64,000 nt of DNA from Maniola hyperantus (GCF_902806685.2 NC_048546.1:1426001-1490000), one strand, 5' to 3'. Shown: positions 42,929 through 53,790, counted from the stretch's first letter. The notes: a model not told the origin generated them from the letters alone. A program made the numbers and translations.

Positions 42929-42940
42929 TGGCGCCCGAAC
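42929..42940 (+). promoter_or_regulatory. Primer binding site, tRNA-Lys type
   Basis: TGGCGCCCGAAC begins 2 nt after the LTR end. It is complementary to the 3' end of tRNA-Lys(UUU)-type molecules (GTTCGGGCGCCA), the primer for minus-strand synthesis. The match stops after 12 nt and a T run follows. Confidence 0.85.
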
Positions 42941-44095
42941 GTTTTTTTTATATAGTTATTTCAGTATATTTTGAGAAATTTTGTGAATTTTATGAAATGT
43001 ACTCCGCTGATTGTACAATTTTCTAAGTAGTGACACATTGCAAAGAGCACTAAGCTGTTTTTTATGGTTAACTAACTAAATAATAACTAATAGTTAGAAA
43101 TTTTGTTTGATAGTTTAAGTAATTTTCTGAGTATAGTCCAACAGTGGTTGTTTCTTATTTAATTAACACATTATAAATGGTGCTTATGCCGTTCAATTAT
43201 GTTATTTGACTTACCTTGGAGGTGTATAAGTGAATGTTTGCCTTCAGTTTAGTAATAAACATTGCTTAACTGAGTTGTTGTTGGGTATTGCTTTCAATAG
43301 TAAGTACATCTTATGTTTGAAAATTCCGGTAACTTAGTATAATTAAAGTTTTGAAACGCTATGTCCTGTTAACTAGTTACACACATACATTTATAAATAC
43401 TAAGAGTTACAACTTGTGAAACTAAATATATAAACTATATTCAGAGATTACATTAAGTTCAAGTATGAAGTTATGAACAATTTTTTTTTTCAGTGACTTG
43501 ATACTTCATTATTTTATTGAAATTTTGTTTAGAGCTGTGTTAAGGTTATGATAAAAGCTACTTCACACACAAAACATGTTAAGTTTAATTGAATGCTGGT
43601 AGTTTAAAGTGACATTTAGAAACAGATTTTGTTGTATTTTAGGTTATGTGTTAAAAGTGTAAAGTAACAGTCATCAAACCATTGCACAATCTCTTTGTTT
43701 TTTTTTAAAGATAATATGCTATTCAGAGTTCATTGCAACTTTGTTGCCTGTTTACTTTTGTAATTGTAAAGGTTGTAACACACTGTGTACTCATAAAGGT
43801 GATACTGCACCTTACAATCATTTATTCAATTTTGGGAAGTTTTATTTTGTTATATTTTGTTTACTATAGTAATAATATGTGCTTGTATTATTAACAATAT
43901 TTTGGAATAGGAACATAATTGATAAAATAGGTTAGGATAGACTTAAGAATATTGTTTTTGTTGTGTATTTTGCTTGTGTATATTTAATAGTTTAAATAAC
44001 TTCTTTTGTGTTTGTGTTTAACCAATTGGTATAAGGCTAAACATAGACAGTTACACAAGCTCGATATTTTGTTAAATGTGTTTTGACTTAACACA
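42941..44095 (+). other. Untranslated leader of the gypsy element
   Basis: About 1.15 kb of AT-rich sequence between the primer site and the gag ATG, with no substantial open frame. It would contain packaging signals in a working element, but none can be identified by eye. Confidence 0.7.
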
Positions 44096-45364
44096 ATGGA
44101 ACAGACTTTTGCCCAGTTTCATTCACTTTTGAAGGACGAATTGTGTTATGAGGTATCCATTCGTTCCGAAACTCCAGCACCTACAGTGCTAGGTTTAAAG
44201 AAACAGTTAAAACAATTAATTCAGGAAATTCCTTCTGAATCAATTTTAGAGACGGATTTCTCTTCTGAAAGTGAGTTAGGGGTTATTACTAAAAAACTTC
44301 AAGACTTAGAAGATTTATTAAAAAAGTGTTCTGACACTAAAGATAGACATGCCCTCTGTAGGTCTAAAGCTTTAGCTTCACATTTGTACTTTAGAATTTT
44401 GAGAATACAGTGTTCCGAACTCAGCTTAATAAGTAGGAAGAGTGAATTACATACAAAGTTGCAGAGTTTGATTTCCAGATTAGATGCTGACAATGAGTCG
44501 TCTCACGACGAATCACTGGATTCCGAGAGTACCGCCGTTGACTGCACTGGTGATAAAAATGTTGCCAAGTGGAAGTTACATTTCAACGGACAGGGTGATC
44601 CGCGCAGTTTCATCGAACGCGTTGAGGAATATAAAAGATCTTATGGCGTTTCAGATGGAAAATTATTTGTTTCTGCATTTCATCTTTTTACAGGCCGAGC
44701 ATTGTTATGGTACAGAGGCAACAAATGTCAAGTTTCGTCTTGGTCAGAATTGAAAACTTTATTTTTAGAGGAATTTGATGCAGTAGATTATGACTACAGG
44801 TTGCTAGGTGAAATTCGAGCAAGAACACAAGGCTCTGAAGAACCTGTGTCTATCTATTTCGCTGTAATGTTTGGCATGTTTTCAAGGTTGTCAACACCAC
44901 TTTCCGAAGAACAAAAGTTACAAATTTTATTACATAATATTCGCCCTTTTTACTCAGAACAATTAGCTCTTGTTGACATTAAGTCTGTCGCAATGTTGAA
45001 GGAAAAGTGTCGCAAACTAGAGGCTGCGAGGCAGCGTTCCGCCTTATTTTCTGAGCCTACTAACAGTAAGGCAACTTTAAGTTCAGAGTTTGCTTACAAA
45101 CAAGTGACAAAACAGATAAACACACTTTCAGTCACACCTGCACCTAAGGTTGATACAAGTAAAGGCACTAATTTTACGAAAACAAATAAACAACTATGTT
45201 ACAAGTGCGGCAAGGGTAACCATTCCTTTAAATTTTGCAGGACAGTTCCGAAATTTATTAGATGTTTTTCGTGTGGACGTCAGAACTTTACAGTAAAGAC
45301 ATGTCCAAGTTGTAGTAAAAAGGCGACTAGTAAACCCGCTCCGGACAAAAATTCAAAAAACTAA
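44096..45364 (+). CDS. gag: Gypsy gag polyprotein
   Basis: Structural capsid/nucleocapsid protein of 422 residues that would assemble the cytoplasmic retrotransposon particle. The ATG at 44096 is the first of the long frame. The middle (from about residue 158, WKLHFNGQGDP) has the look of the retrotransposon gag family, with the conserved tryptophan and LLWYR. A CCHC zinc knuckle, CX2CX4HX4C, starts at C368, and a second cysteine-rich set (CFSCG...CPSC) follows without the full pattern. A lysine-rich tail ends at TAA (45362-45364). The codon just before the stop is part of an A AAA AAC slippery heptamer. The next frame lies at -1 and is open across this point. AT-rich codon use matches the rest of the element. 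Confident of identity; the clade is open. Confidence 0.95.
   Translation: MEQTFAQFHSLLKDELCYEVSIRSETPAPTVLGLKKQLKQLIQEIPSESILETDFSSESELGVITKKLQDLEDLLKKCSDTKDRHALCRSKALASHLYFRILRIQCSELSLISRKSELHTKLQSLISRLDADNESSHDESLDSESTAVDCTGDKNVAKWKLHFNGQGDPRSFIERVEEYKRSYGVSDGKLFVSAFHLFTGRALLWYRGNKCQVSSWSELKTLFLEEFDAVDYDYRLLGEIRARTQGSEEPVSIYFAVMFGMFSRLSTPLSEEQKLQILLHNIRPFYSEQLALVDIKSVAMLKEKCRKLEAARQRSALFSEPTNSKATLSSEFAYKQVTKQINTLSVTPAPKVDTSKGTNFTKTNKQLCYKCGKGNHSFKFCRTVPKFIRCFSCGRQNFTVKTCPSCSKKATSKPAPDKNSKN
45355..45361 (+). promoter_or_regulatory. Probable -1 frameshift site, gag to pol
   Basis: A AAA AAC in the gag frame (codons AAA, AAC), directly before the gag TAA. This is a classic X XXY YYZ heptamer, and the -1 frame is open from here into the protease-RT frame. 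A weak stem TGTG/CACA lies at about 45376-45389. Slippage is inferred, not shown. Confidence 0.8.
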
Positions 45365-47406
45365 TTAGTAAGAACTGTGCAGAGACACAAGTAAAGAACT
45401 TGGTCATTAACAACAAAACATCCCTTTTACCTGACACAGTTCTGTATTCAGTGGATAAACGAGACTTTAGGCCACATTTAAAGGTTTTTGTTGACGGTTT
45501 TGAGATTACAGGTTTACTAGATTCCGGTGCTTGCGCGTCAATTTTGGGTAACCAGGCGCACAAGGTTTTTTTGAGATTCGGTTATAAATTGCATAGCAGT
45601 ATTGATACCACATTTTCAGTGGCAAATGGAGACAAACTTGATTGCATGGGTTATATGTTTATTCCGATTACTTATAATTCCGTAACTCACATAATAAAAT
45701 TTTTTGTAGTACCCTCTATAATAGCGGATGTTATTTTTGGCTGTGACTTTTGGAAAACATTTCAGTTAGCCCCTGGCATTTTTGATAATTTAGAATTAAT
45801 TAAGGCACCTTCTCAATTTTACAATATTTGTGCGATTGATAATAAACAAATTCATACCATCACTTCTTTTGAAAACTTATCATCTCAACAGAAAGAATTA
45901 GCCCAGTCTGTAGTAAATAAATTTTTAGATATTTCTTCAACGAAAATTGGATTGGGTAGAACAAAATTAATTGAACATGTTATTGACACCGGTGATGCCT
46001 TGCCAATAAAAATAAAACAATATCCACTTTCTCCCGAAAAGAAGGAAGCTTTAAGTAAAGAGTTAGATAGGATGCTGGAAATGGACGTAGTTACTCCGAG
46101 TGAAAGCCCTTGGAATAACCCAGCAATCTTAGTGAAAAAGGCAAATGGAGACTGGAGATTTTGCCTAGATTGCAGGAAATTAAATTCAGTGACAAAGGGG
46201 GATTCATACTCAATACCGTACATTCCACAAATTCTAGATAGCTTGAAAGAGGCAAGGTTTTTATCATCGATTGATTTAAGTTCAAGTTTCTGGCAAATTC
46301 CGTTAGCTAACGACTCTCAGGAAAAAACCAGTTTTACAGTTCCTGGTAGAGGGTTATTCAAATTTAAAGTCATGCCGTTTGGCCTATGCGGTGCACCAGC
46401 ACGACAGCAGAGGTTAATGGACCAGTTATTTAATCAAAATTTTTGTAGTGATATTGAAAATGGAATAGTATTTTGTTATATAGATGATATTGTTATTTGT
46501 TCTGCTGATTTTGAAACCCATTTAATTTTATTAAACAGAGTTCTGGATAAACTAAAAATGGCTCAACTATCCATAAATTTTGATAAATGTAATTTTTTTC
46601 GAAACTCTTTGAAATATTTAGGGTATATAGTGGATGAATTTGGTTTACGCACAGATCCTGGAAAAGTTGCCGCAGTTTTGAACTTTCCGACCCCAAAAAC
46701 TGCACAGGAGGTAAAGATTTTCCTAGGCACTTGTTCTTGGTACAGGCGCTTTATTAGGAATTTTTCAACCATCGCTGCACCACTCAATAGACTAACGAGT
46801 AAAGGAAAGAACGCACCTAAATTTGAGTGGAGCGAACAGGCAGAGGTAGCATTTAATACATTGAAGAATGCGTTGGTAACCGCACCTGTTCTTGCGGTAC
46901 CGAATTTTGAAAAACCATTCAAAATACATTGTGATGCTTCTGCATATGGTGTTGGCGGTATGCTAACGCAAGAAACCGATGGTTGCGATCATCCCATTGC
47001 GTATGTCAGTAGGAGCCTAAATAAAAACGAAAGGAATTACAGCGCGACGGAACGCGAGGCTCTAGCTGTGATTTTTGCAGTGGAGAAATTTCAGGCTTAT
47101 TTTGGTTCCAAGCCAGTCACAATTATCACAGACCATGCATCCCTAAAGTGGTTCTTAAATTTAGAAAATCCCTCAGGACGACTCGCCAGATGGGGTTGTA
47201 GATTATCACAGTATAATTTTGTTATCGAACATAGGAAGGGTTGTGATAATGTAGTTCCGGATACCTTGTCGAGACTCATACACGTAGATGTAGTTGGTGA
47301 TCGTGATGATAACTCTAGTCAACAAGTTTTGGTAGATGACTGGTATGACAAAACATTTAATGGCTGTAAAATCAATCCAGCAAATTTTCCGAATTTTGTA
47401 TTTTGA
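45365..47406 (+). CDS. pol: Gypsy pol part 1: protease, reverse transcriptase, RNase H
   Basis: Enzyme section that matures gag and copies the RNA into DNA. The frame is open from the gag overlap; there is no ATG near its beginning, and a TTG at 45400 is the first start-like codon, so synthesis by frameshift from gag is expected. Counting residues from 45400: aspartic protease DSG at 41-43; RT beginning near 230 (PSESPWNNPAILVKK) with the catalytic YIDD at 360-363; connection and RNase H with D512 in IHCDAS and a further TDH motif near the end. It ends at TGA (47404-47406), where the integrase continues in the -1 frame. All catalytic residues that can be judged by eye are present. The coordinate given starts at the first base after the gag stop. 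Confidence 0.95.
47382..47388 (+). promoter_or_regulatory. Candidate second -1 frameshift site, pol to integrase
   Basis: A AAT TTT in the RT frame (codons AAT, TTT), an X XXY YYZ heptamer inside the 47370-47406 overlap where the integrase frame is already open. A 7-bp hairpin, AACGATA/TATCGTT with a 5-nt loop, sits at 47406-47424, 17 nt downstream. The alternative is a simple 1-base deletion in this copy. Confidence 0.5.
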
Positions 47407-48548
47407 ACGATAAACTATATCGTTACAGTAAATGTAAATACCAGCTTCTCAGTGAGTTCGACTGGAAAGAGGTAGTCCACAAGAACGACATCCTTAGAAT
47501 TATGCAACAAAACCATGCAGATGCAACTGCAGGTCATTTTGGTGTGTTCAAAACTCATCGCAGATTATCCCTCAGATATTTTTGGCGTGGTATGTATAAG
47601 GACGTGGTTGAGTACGTTAAGAATTGTGATACTTGCTCTGCGTATAAACACACGACATCAGCCACTCCAGGTCTGCTAGGGAAGCCTAAAGTCTGCGAGA
47701 GACCTTTTCAGGTCATTTCGGCTGATTTAGTCGGACCTTTGCCTAGGTCTAAATCAGGATTTACATTTCTTTTTGTGGTGACGTGTTGTTTTTCGAAATA
47801 TACAATGTTGTTTCCGTTACGGCGTGCCACAGGTGCCGCTGTTGTTAAAGCGCTAGAGAATTTTGTATTTTTGAACCATAGTGTTCCAGAGACTGTGATT
47901 GTGGACAATGGGTCCCAATTTACAGGATCTGAATTCCGTAATCTCATTAAGCGTTATAATATTCCGAAATTACACTACACACCACTGTACACTCCGCAAG
48001 TTAACCTTGTTGAGAGGTACAATAAGGTTGTTATGACTGCTGTAGCCGCTTTTGTGAAAGATAACCACAGGTCCTGGGACGAAAACCTGTACAAGGTCCA
48101 GTTCGCCATAAACAGTGCGGTTAATGAATCCACTGGATTCTCCCCGTTCTTCCTTGTCCACGCTAGAGAACCGGTTTTAAATGGTTCCTTCTATAAGGAC
48201 ACGGATAAGGAGTACGAGGCCGGAATTCCAAGGGAGGAATACGCAGGAAAGTTTGGAACTTTGGAGGACATATTTGGTCAGGTTAGGAGAAATTTGTTTC
48301 AGGCTCATGCAGAGTATGCAACGCATTACAACTTAAGGCGTAGGTCTGCAAGCTATTCTGTTGGGGATATAGTGTGGAAAAAGACCTATCCACAAAGCGA
48401 CGCTACAAATTTTTTCGCAGCTAAGCTGGCACCTAAGTATGAAAAGTGCAGGGTTGTCAAGGTTTTGTCACCTTTGGTTTACGAACTAGTTAGAGTAGCT
48501 GACAACCACCCAATAGGCACTTGGCATATTAAGGATATTAAGAAGTAG
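47403..48548 (+). CDS. pol: Gypsy pol part 2: integrase
   Basis: Integrase, which inserts the cDNA in the nucleus. The frame is open from 47370; the first start-like codon is TTG at 47403 and no ATG is placed to start it, so it depends on a frameshift or on a lost base. Counting from 47403: an HHCC zinc domain (H...GHFG, then CDTC) in the first 80 residues, then the catalytic core with D108 (SADLVGP), D168 (VDNGSQF) and E204 (VERYN). The D-D35-E spacing is exact. The C-terminal part (IVWKK...PKYEKCRVV) resembles the small barrel of gypsy integrases, without a visible chromodomain. It ends at TAG 48546-48548. The frame itself is intact. Confidence 0.94.
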   Translation: MNDKLYRYSKCKYQLLSEFDWKEVVHKNDILRIMQQNHADATAGHFGVFKTHRRLSLRYFWRGMYKDVVEYVKNCDTCSAYKHTTSATPGLLGKPKVCERPFQVISADLVGPLPRSKSGFTFLFVVTCCFSKYTMLFPLRRATGAAVVKALENFVFLNHSVPETVIVDNGSQFTGSEFRNLIKRYNIPKLHYTPLYTPQVNLVERYNKVVMTAVAAFVKDNHRSWDENLYKVQFAINSAVNESTGFSPFFLVHAREPVLNGSFYKDTDKEYEAGIPREEYAGKFGTLEDIFGQVRRNLFQAHAEYATHYNLRRRSASYSVGDIVWKKTYPQSDATNFFAAKLAPKYEKCRVVKVLSPLVYELVRVADNHPIGTWHIKDIKK

Positions 48549-49373
48549 ATATTTGCCATTACTTAGTTTGGTCTAAACTGTTTGAATATTTAAGTTATCA
48601 ATATTCAATAAGGAATTTGAATGAGTGTAGTGATGTTCTGAGTTAACAGTTACATTACCATGGTTCAGTTGAGGAGGAATGTAGTGGATGTATGTAGGGA
48701 TGAATATGTGATGATTGGAATGCTTGTGGTAGACCAACCGGTTGAGAAAGTAAAAATGCAAATATCGTACTTTGGGGATAACGAAAAGGGGGGGGTTTTG
48801 TGTTTTGTTTTCGTTTTCCTTCTAGATAATGGATCATTTCTGTTATTTTTCCGATTCTGTTCCGAGATCTATTTTCTAGGAGAGTTATTTCGTTTTTTTT
48901 TCTCATATTCCGATTTTGATTCGGTTTTATTTTTCCGAATGGGATAGAGAACGGTTGCCATATCAGATGGACCCGTTCACAACCAGTTTTTCCGTATTTG
49001 TTGAGTAACAAATATTAAGATGGTAGTTTAAAAGAGTGAACCACCGTAGGCCTAGACGCATTCTATCAGTCAGCTGAAGAATGATGCCAAGATGTTTCCA
49101 CTCAAGTGTCTTAGACACCATGAAGTTTTTTTGTATATATTCCTTTTAGAAGTTAGGGTTGTGTAGTTAAGTATAATGTATAAAACCTTACACTGTTTTC
49201 AGTATATTTATTTTGTTAGACAATTTTCCTTGTTAGTAGTAGATGTGCGTTCACGCGTAACTTCTGTGTTTTTTTTTTGTTTGTTTGTTTCAGGCAAATT
49301 GTTAGTAGTTGTTGGATGACGCTGAGGGCAGCGTGGTTCAACCTGTTGAACCTTTTCGTAGGAGGGGAAGTAT
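48549..49373 (+). other. Gypsy 3' region without env
   Basis: About 0.8 kb between integrase and the right LTR. A 95-codon open stretch at 48660-48947 is phenylalanine-rich from T-rich DNA, with no signal peptide or fusion-protein features, so I do not call it a gene. The purine tract before 49374 ends the region. Confidence 0.7.
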
Positions 49374-50844
49374 TGTGACGTTGTAAATTTTGAACTACTA
49401 ATTAGCGTTTCGCTTTTAATAAAAATCTATTTTGTTCAAAGTATGTTGGTGCCACCTAGCATCAAGGTGCAGAACTACGCGTGGGTCGATGTTCAGAGTT
49501 CATTCGAGCCACAATAGATGGCGTTTGCTTCGTTGTCAATTGTCGTAAAAATAAAACAAAAATAATTAAATAAAACCATAATATCATTTGTTTATTGTTA
49601 AGTCATTAACAAAACGGTTCTTATAATATATCCTTAGGTTCCGCAAATATTCAAAAATGAATTGGCTTCATGATCAAACTAAATGAGTGCGGCCACACTC
49701 GGGTTGCGTCTGGCAACACCGATTGGTGAGATTTAGAATTTTCTCTGGAGTCAACATGTGAAGACGAATTTTTTTCGTTCCAGGAAAATCTCACTCTTTT
49801 TCGCCCATGGCTTCGCCTGGGAAAATACAATAGTATAAAATTAGTCATCCGAACGTATTTCAATGTTTCATCAATTATGGTGAGTGAAAAATCAAGTAAT
49901 GTGGATTCGACAAAATGGCGGTTTGGTTAGAGAAAATCCTAATTTTATGATTTCATTCCAGTTCCAGTTATTTTAACTTCCCAAATAAATGAGGATAATG
50001 GGTTGGGTGGACTTCTGAAAACCATTGGTGGCCAGGAGTTCAATAGGTGAGTTGTGTTTGATCGGGAAAATTCCACGTGTCGAAATTTTCACACAGCACA
50101 AATTATAATATTGTTTTTCTTTGTTACAGGGTTTCCGTTTTAGGTTTTACGTTTTACGATTTACGTTTACGTTTTACGTTTTCCGTTTTCGTATTTATTT
50201 CTTTTGCACATTCACGTAGGCAACTTAATTGCTATGGATAAGACTTGGTGAAAATCTTTGTAATGAAACATTTCGGTTGTGAAGAATCAAATAAATTGAG
50301 TTTTGGATCTTGGCCGATGCCGTCCAGCTACCTTGCAGTCTTCGCACCTACAAGTAAGCAATGTTTGTATCCTGCAACAGTTTAGTGAACCTTCTTAGTG
50401 TGTGTGTACAGTAAGAACCCTGTCTTTACTACTGAGCCTTTATTTTGAAACAATTTTATGAATTTTACTGTGTCATTGTCTATTCCATGCCAATGGCATC
50501 TTAAATTTAAAACATAGATTTTATGTACTATCTACCTAAGGCATTCTAATGTATCTAAATTAAGTCTTGGCATTAAGCTAGAATAACTAAGCATTATTAG
50601 CCATCATTCTGTATTAAGCGACCCCGGTAAAAGTTACATTAAAAACAATTTTGCCTAACATCTAGCAAATTTCATTTATAACACCTCATATACATTACAA
50701 GGGAGTCGACGGCTAGCTTCTATTCTTTACTAGGTAGATAGATCAAGTAAAGTAAATTATTTTTTTTTCCTCTAATCTTTGTAAGGTGGTAGATTATTCC
50801 GTATCCGGGTATATTTCTATTCCGCCCAATTTATCACCCTTACA
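49374..50844 (+). repeat. Right LTR of the gypsy element
   Basis: Same length and, by eye, same sequence as the left LTR. It is preceded by the purine run GGAGGGGAAG at about 49361-49370, the expected primer for plus-strand DNA synthesis, and followed by the ACAC target duplication. Confidence 0.95.
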
Positions 50845-50848
50845 ACAC

Positions 50849-51148
50849 ATTGCGTGAAAAATTTATAATTAAGCCTTTTGCCAGTGGTATGCACTATACA
50901 TGTCGCCCCCGGGCGGTACTCGACCACTCTTCGACTTCAATTCATTTTATATACGCTAACAGGTGACATATTTGTGACTATAATTGCTAGTGTGTCATTA
51001 CATAATCCGTAGGAGAAACAAAATGTCTGAAATCGTCTTCGTCAACCGATATTACGTCCACTGCTGGAAATAGGACTTCAACACATCAATCTGGTCTGGT
51101 CTGCCAATGCTGAGGTTGCCATTCTAGTAGCTTGTGACCCCAGACCTA
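50849..51148. other. Right flank of the gypsy element
   Basis: No gene; ATTACGTCCACTGCTGGAAA (about 51050) is a scrap of an RTE-like LINE 3' part. Confidence 0.45.
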
Positions 51149-51235
51149 CAGGGTGTAATCAGAACGCTGGCAAAAACGAAGACAGGTGCTAGTAGGTACT
51201 CATGATTACTGATATAAAAATAATCCTATAATTTT
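51149..51235 (-). mobile_element. Fragment of the 369-bp TA-flanked family
   Basis: GGGTGTAATCAGAACGCTGG then TGATTACTGATAT matches the complement of the right end of 52193-52561. Confidence 0.6.
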
Positions 51236-51239
51236 GACT

Positions 51240-51324
51240 TCACACATCTTTGAGGTCCAAGTGCAGATTGACTTCACGTTTCATGCAGGTTTCCTAATGA
51301 TGTTTTCCTTCACCGTTAAAGCTA
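51240..51324 (-). mobile_element. tRNA-derived SINE fragment, inverted
   Basis: CACACATCTTTGAGG, TTCATGCAGGTTTCCTAATG, GTTTTCCTTCACCGTTAAAG. Confidence 0.65.
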
Positions 51325-51440
51325 GAGAAACCTCCCTGGCGCAGTGGTGAGCGCTGTGGTCTTATTAGTGGGAGGTCCCGGGTTCGATTCCTGGCAGGGG
51401 TTTGGAATTTTATAATTTCTAAATTTCTGGTCTGGCTTCG
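51325..51440 (+). mobile_element. Second tRNA-derived SINE family
   Basis: tRNA-like head CCTGGCGCAGTGGTGAGCGC and box B GGTTCGATTCC, then TTTGGAATTTTATAATTTCT. Inverted relative at 16180-16290. Too far from a cloverleaf to be a working tRNA gene. Confidence 0.72.
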
Positions 51441-51644
51441 GCTTTTTTTTTTTTTATTGATCACGTAAATTTCAATAATACATTTTAAAATAAACAGTTC
51501 GCCATCCTCTAGAAACTGTTAAAGTTTATGTGAGGATGGCGAGTTCGCGTTATACAAATTTAATAAAATCTAGGTAAAAAACTGTTATAAAAATTAAAAG
51601 CTGTTAATTAGTGCATATTTGTACATATAAAATATCGTTACATG

Positions 51645-51830
51645 AAACATTTAGCGTTCCGGTACGATGCCGTGTAGAAACCAAAGGGGTATGAGTTTAA
51701 TAAAAACTGCCATACCCCTTCCAGGTTAGCCCGCTATCATCTTAGACTGCATCATCACTTACCATCAGGTGAGATTGCAGTCAAGGGCTAACTTGTATCT
51801 GAATAAAAATAAATAAAAAAAAACCTATTT
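51645..51830 (-). repeat. Lepidopteran repeat L, inverted
   Basis: TTCCGGTACGATGCCGTG, GACTGCATCATCACTTACC, TGCAGTCAAGGGCTAACTTG, then AATAAAAATAAATAAA. Confidence 0.78.
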
Positions 51831-51839
51831 AATGCCCTA

Positions 51840-51912
51840 GGTGCGAGATCAAATCCTAAACCCCACAAACAGGAGGCCGACGTCTTAACCACTGGACTAA
51901 TTAAGCTCTTAT
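51840..51912 (-). mobile_element. tRNA-derived SINE head, inverted
   Basis: GTGCGAGATCAAATCC and GACGTCTTAACCACTGGACT. Confidence 0.55.
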
Positions 51913-52192
51913 TGCTTTACCTGACTACAGTGAGACATTAAGAGGCAGTTCCACAAATTACCTATCTCCCGATCTGTATAATTTCAAGTTTGCGCGAACC
52001 CGTTACAATTACTTACAATTAAAAGTCAGATATCCATACGGACCTGTTCTCGTCTCTTTCTCTACATAGAGTAAAACAAAGTCGCTTCCCGCCGTCTGTC
52101 CTTCTGTACGCTTAGATCTTTATAAGATTTTCAAAATTCTTTAACGTGTAGAAAGTTACATTACCTATTCCTGAGTAGCATACGTGGTGTAA

Positions 52193-52561
52193 CCAGAACG
52201 CTAACAAAAACTTAGCGTTATTGTTATACTACCTAAACAAAATACAATACCAATAACGATTTGTCTCATTCTGTGGTTTTAGTGATTTACTATTTTTCAA
52301 ACCCGCAATGTATAGCGTGCAAAACTCGGGTCAAATGCCCCGCCTACGACGCGGCATTGACTCCGATAGAGTCGCCTAATTACGCAACGTTTCTTGATAT
52401 CTAGTCAGTCAGATGTTTTATTTGCAATAATATATCGTAAACTTTAACAAAATTATAGAATTTTTCAATTTTTTTTCGCTTTTTTTGTGGTATCATATCA
52501 GTAATCATCAGTAGGTACTATCATCTGTTATCATTTTTGCCTGCGTTCTGGTTACACCCGG
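52193..52561. mobile_element. TA-flanked DNA element, 369 bp
   Basis: Ends CGTGGTGTAACCAGAACGC and the near complement GCGTTCTGGTTACACCCGG, TA at 52191-52192 and 52562-52563. Partial relatives at 51149-51235 and about 20985-21020. Confidence 0.75.
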
Positions 52562-52599
52562 TACATTTTATTTCAAAAAAATTTGATCCCAACGAAAAT

Positions 52600-52643
52600 T
52601 GTAATAAGCTCCCCGTGCGATGCCGGGGCTGGTCGCTAGTATG
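52600..52643 (+). mobile_element. Helitron-like 3' tip
   Basis: CCCCGTGCGATGCCGGGGCT then GGTCGCTAGT: a CCCCG/CGGGG hairpin just before CTAGT. Confidence 0.55.
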
Positions 52644-52879
52644 AAATAACTCCATCCGAATCATTCGATACGTGATAAACATTATTTTGGACATGAGTAA
52701 TTATTTCTTGTGAATTGACCTACAATTATTGTCCGAATCTGCTCAGTGGTTTTTATTGCACGCAGACCTATAAGGTAACTTGTCGGTCGATGACTTTGCT
52801 GATGGTGACTTAATCGAATTTTACTGTTCATACATTTCAGGGTCATAATGTGGTCCACCTTAGGTATGATCGGTTTAAA

Positions 52880-53035
52880 AAGAAGAGCTAACGAGCAGGC
52901 GGGTTACCTGATATTTAGTGTCTACCGCCGCCCATGAACATTTGCAGCACCAGAGGAACCGCCAATGCGTTGCTGGCTTTTCAGAAATGTGTTGGTCCCT
53001 CAAATCTAATCTAGTGGGAACACCGCCGAAGTGAG
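52880..53035 (+). repeat. Interspersed repeat, same family as inside the tandem duplication
   Basis: ACGAGCAGGCGGGTTACCTG, CCGCCCATGAACATTTGCAG, TCTAGTGGGAACACCGCCGA, as at 23520-23670. Confidence 0.8.
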
Positions 53036-53085
53036 AATTTAATCTAATTCCAAAAAAAGTAGGTTTTCAATTAGCTTATGCATCT

Positions 53086-53400
53086 TCTGTGATAGCCTAG
53101 TGGTTAGGACGTCCGCCTCCTAATCGAAGTCGGTATTCCGGGCACGCACCTCTAACTTTTCGCAGTTATGTGTGTATCAGGTAATCAAAATATCACTTGC
53201 TTTAACGGTAAAGGAAATTATTGTGATGCAACCTGCATGCCTGAGAGTTCTCCATAATATTCTCAAAGGTGTGTAAAGTCTACCAATCTGCACTTGGCCG
53301 GCGTGGTAGATTAGGGCCAAAACCCTTCTCTAGGAGGATTACCCGGGGTCTGTAGTGAGCTGGGGATGGTTTTATTATGATGATGATGATGATGATGAGA
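53086..53400 (+). mobile_element. tRNA-derived SINE (Metulj-like), near complete
   Basis: TCTGTGATAGCCTAGTGGTT head, CACGCACCTCTAACTTTTC, CTGCATGCCTGAGAGTTCTC, (ATG)n tail at 53378-53397. Box B partly lost. Confidence 0.9.
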
Positions 53401-53574
53401 GGACTAGCCGTCAATCACCATATACGTATACAAACGTATGTAATAAACTTTCTGGACCTTATTGTCTACTGGAACGACAAATTGCTTGGCCAGTTCCATT
53501 TACTGACTAAGTAGTTAGATATTTGTTGTTGTTAGTGTCACAGGTAAAAACAAACTATACCTATATCAAATATT

Positions 53575-53700
53575 TGAAAAGAGCAACCGCTGAGTTTCTT
53601 GCTGGTTCTTCTCGGCAGGAAAGGCATTCCGAACCAGTGGTAGATGCATCCGACTATTCGTAGGCACTTGTAAAAGTTTATACGAATAAAAAAGATTTTC
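53575..53700 (+). repeat. LINE-type 3' end before a microsatellite tail
   Basis: AAAAGAGCAACCGCTGAGTT, TTCTTCTCGGCAGGAAAGG, CATTCCGAACCAGTGGTAGA. Confidence 0.7.
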
Positions 53701-53790
53701 ATTTCATTTCATTTCATTTCATTTCATTTCATTTCATTTCATTTCATTTCATTTCATTTCATTTCATTTCATTTCATTTCATTTCATTTC
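53701..53790. repeat. (ATTTC)18 microsatellite
   Basis: Eighteen perfect ATTTC units. It is the expanded tail of the preceding LINE-type 3' end, whose other copies have ATTCT tails. Confidence 0.97.

Larger units (their letters stand above)
41456..50844 (+). mobile_element. Complete Ty3/gypsy LTR retrotransposon, 9389 bp
   Basis: Seen: two direct repeats of 1471 bp (41456-42926 and 49374-50844) start TGTGAC and end TTACA, are exactly 7918 bp apart and look identical by eye. The 4-bp sequence ACAC stands directly before the left LTR (41452-41455) and after the right one (50845-50848), a target duplication of the size usual for this group. Inside are a tRNA-Lys-type primer site, gag, a PR-RT-RNase H frame, an integrase frame and a polypurine tract. 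No env-like frame follows integrase. Known: the order RT, RNase H, integrase defines Ty3/gypsy. Inference: recent insertion, because the LTRs match. Clade within gypsy is not assigned. Confidence 0.97.

Noticed and set aside
48660..48947. Possible env gene after gypsy integrase
   Set aside because: Too short, from T-rich DNA, with no signal peptide, cleavage site or transmembrane arrangement typical of an envelope protein.
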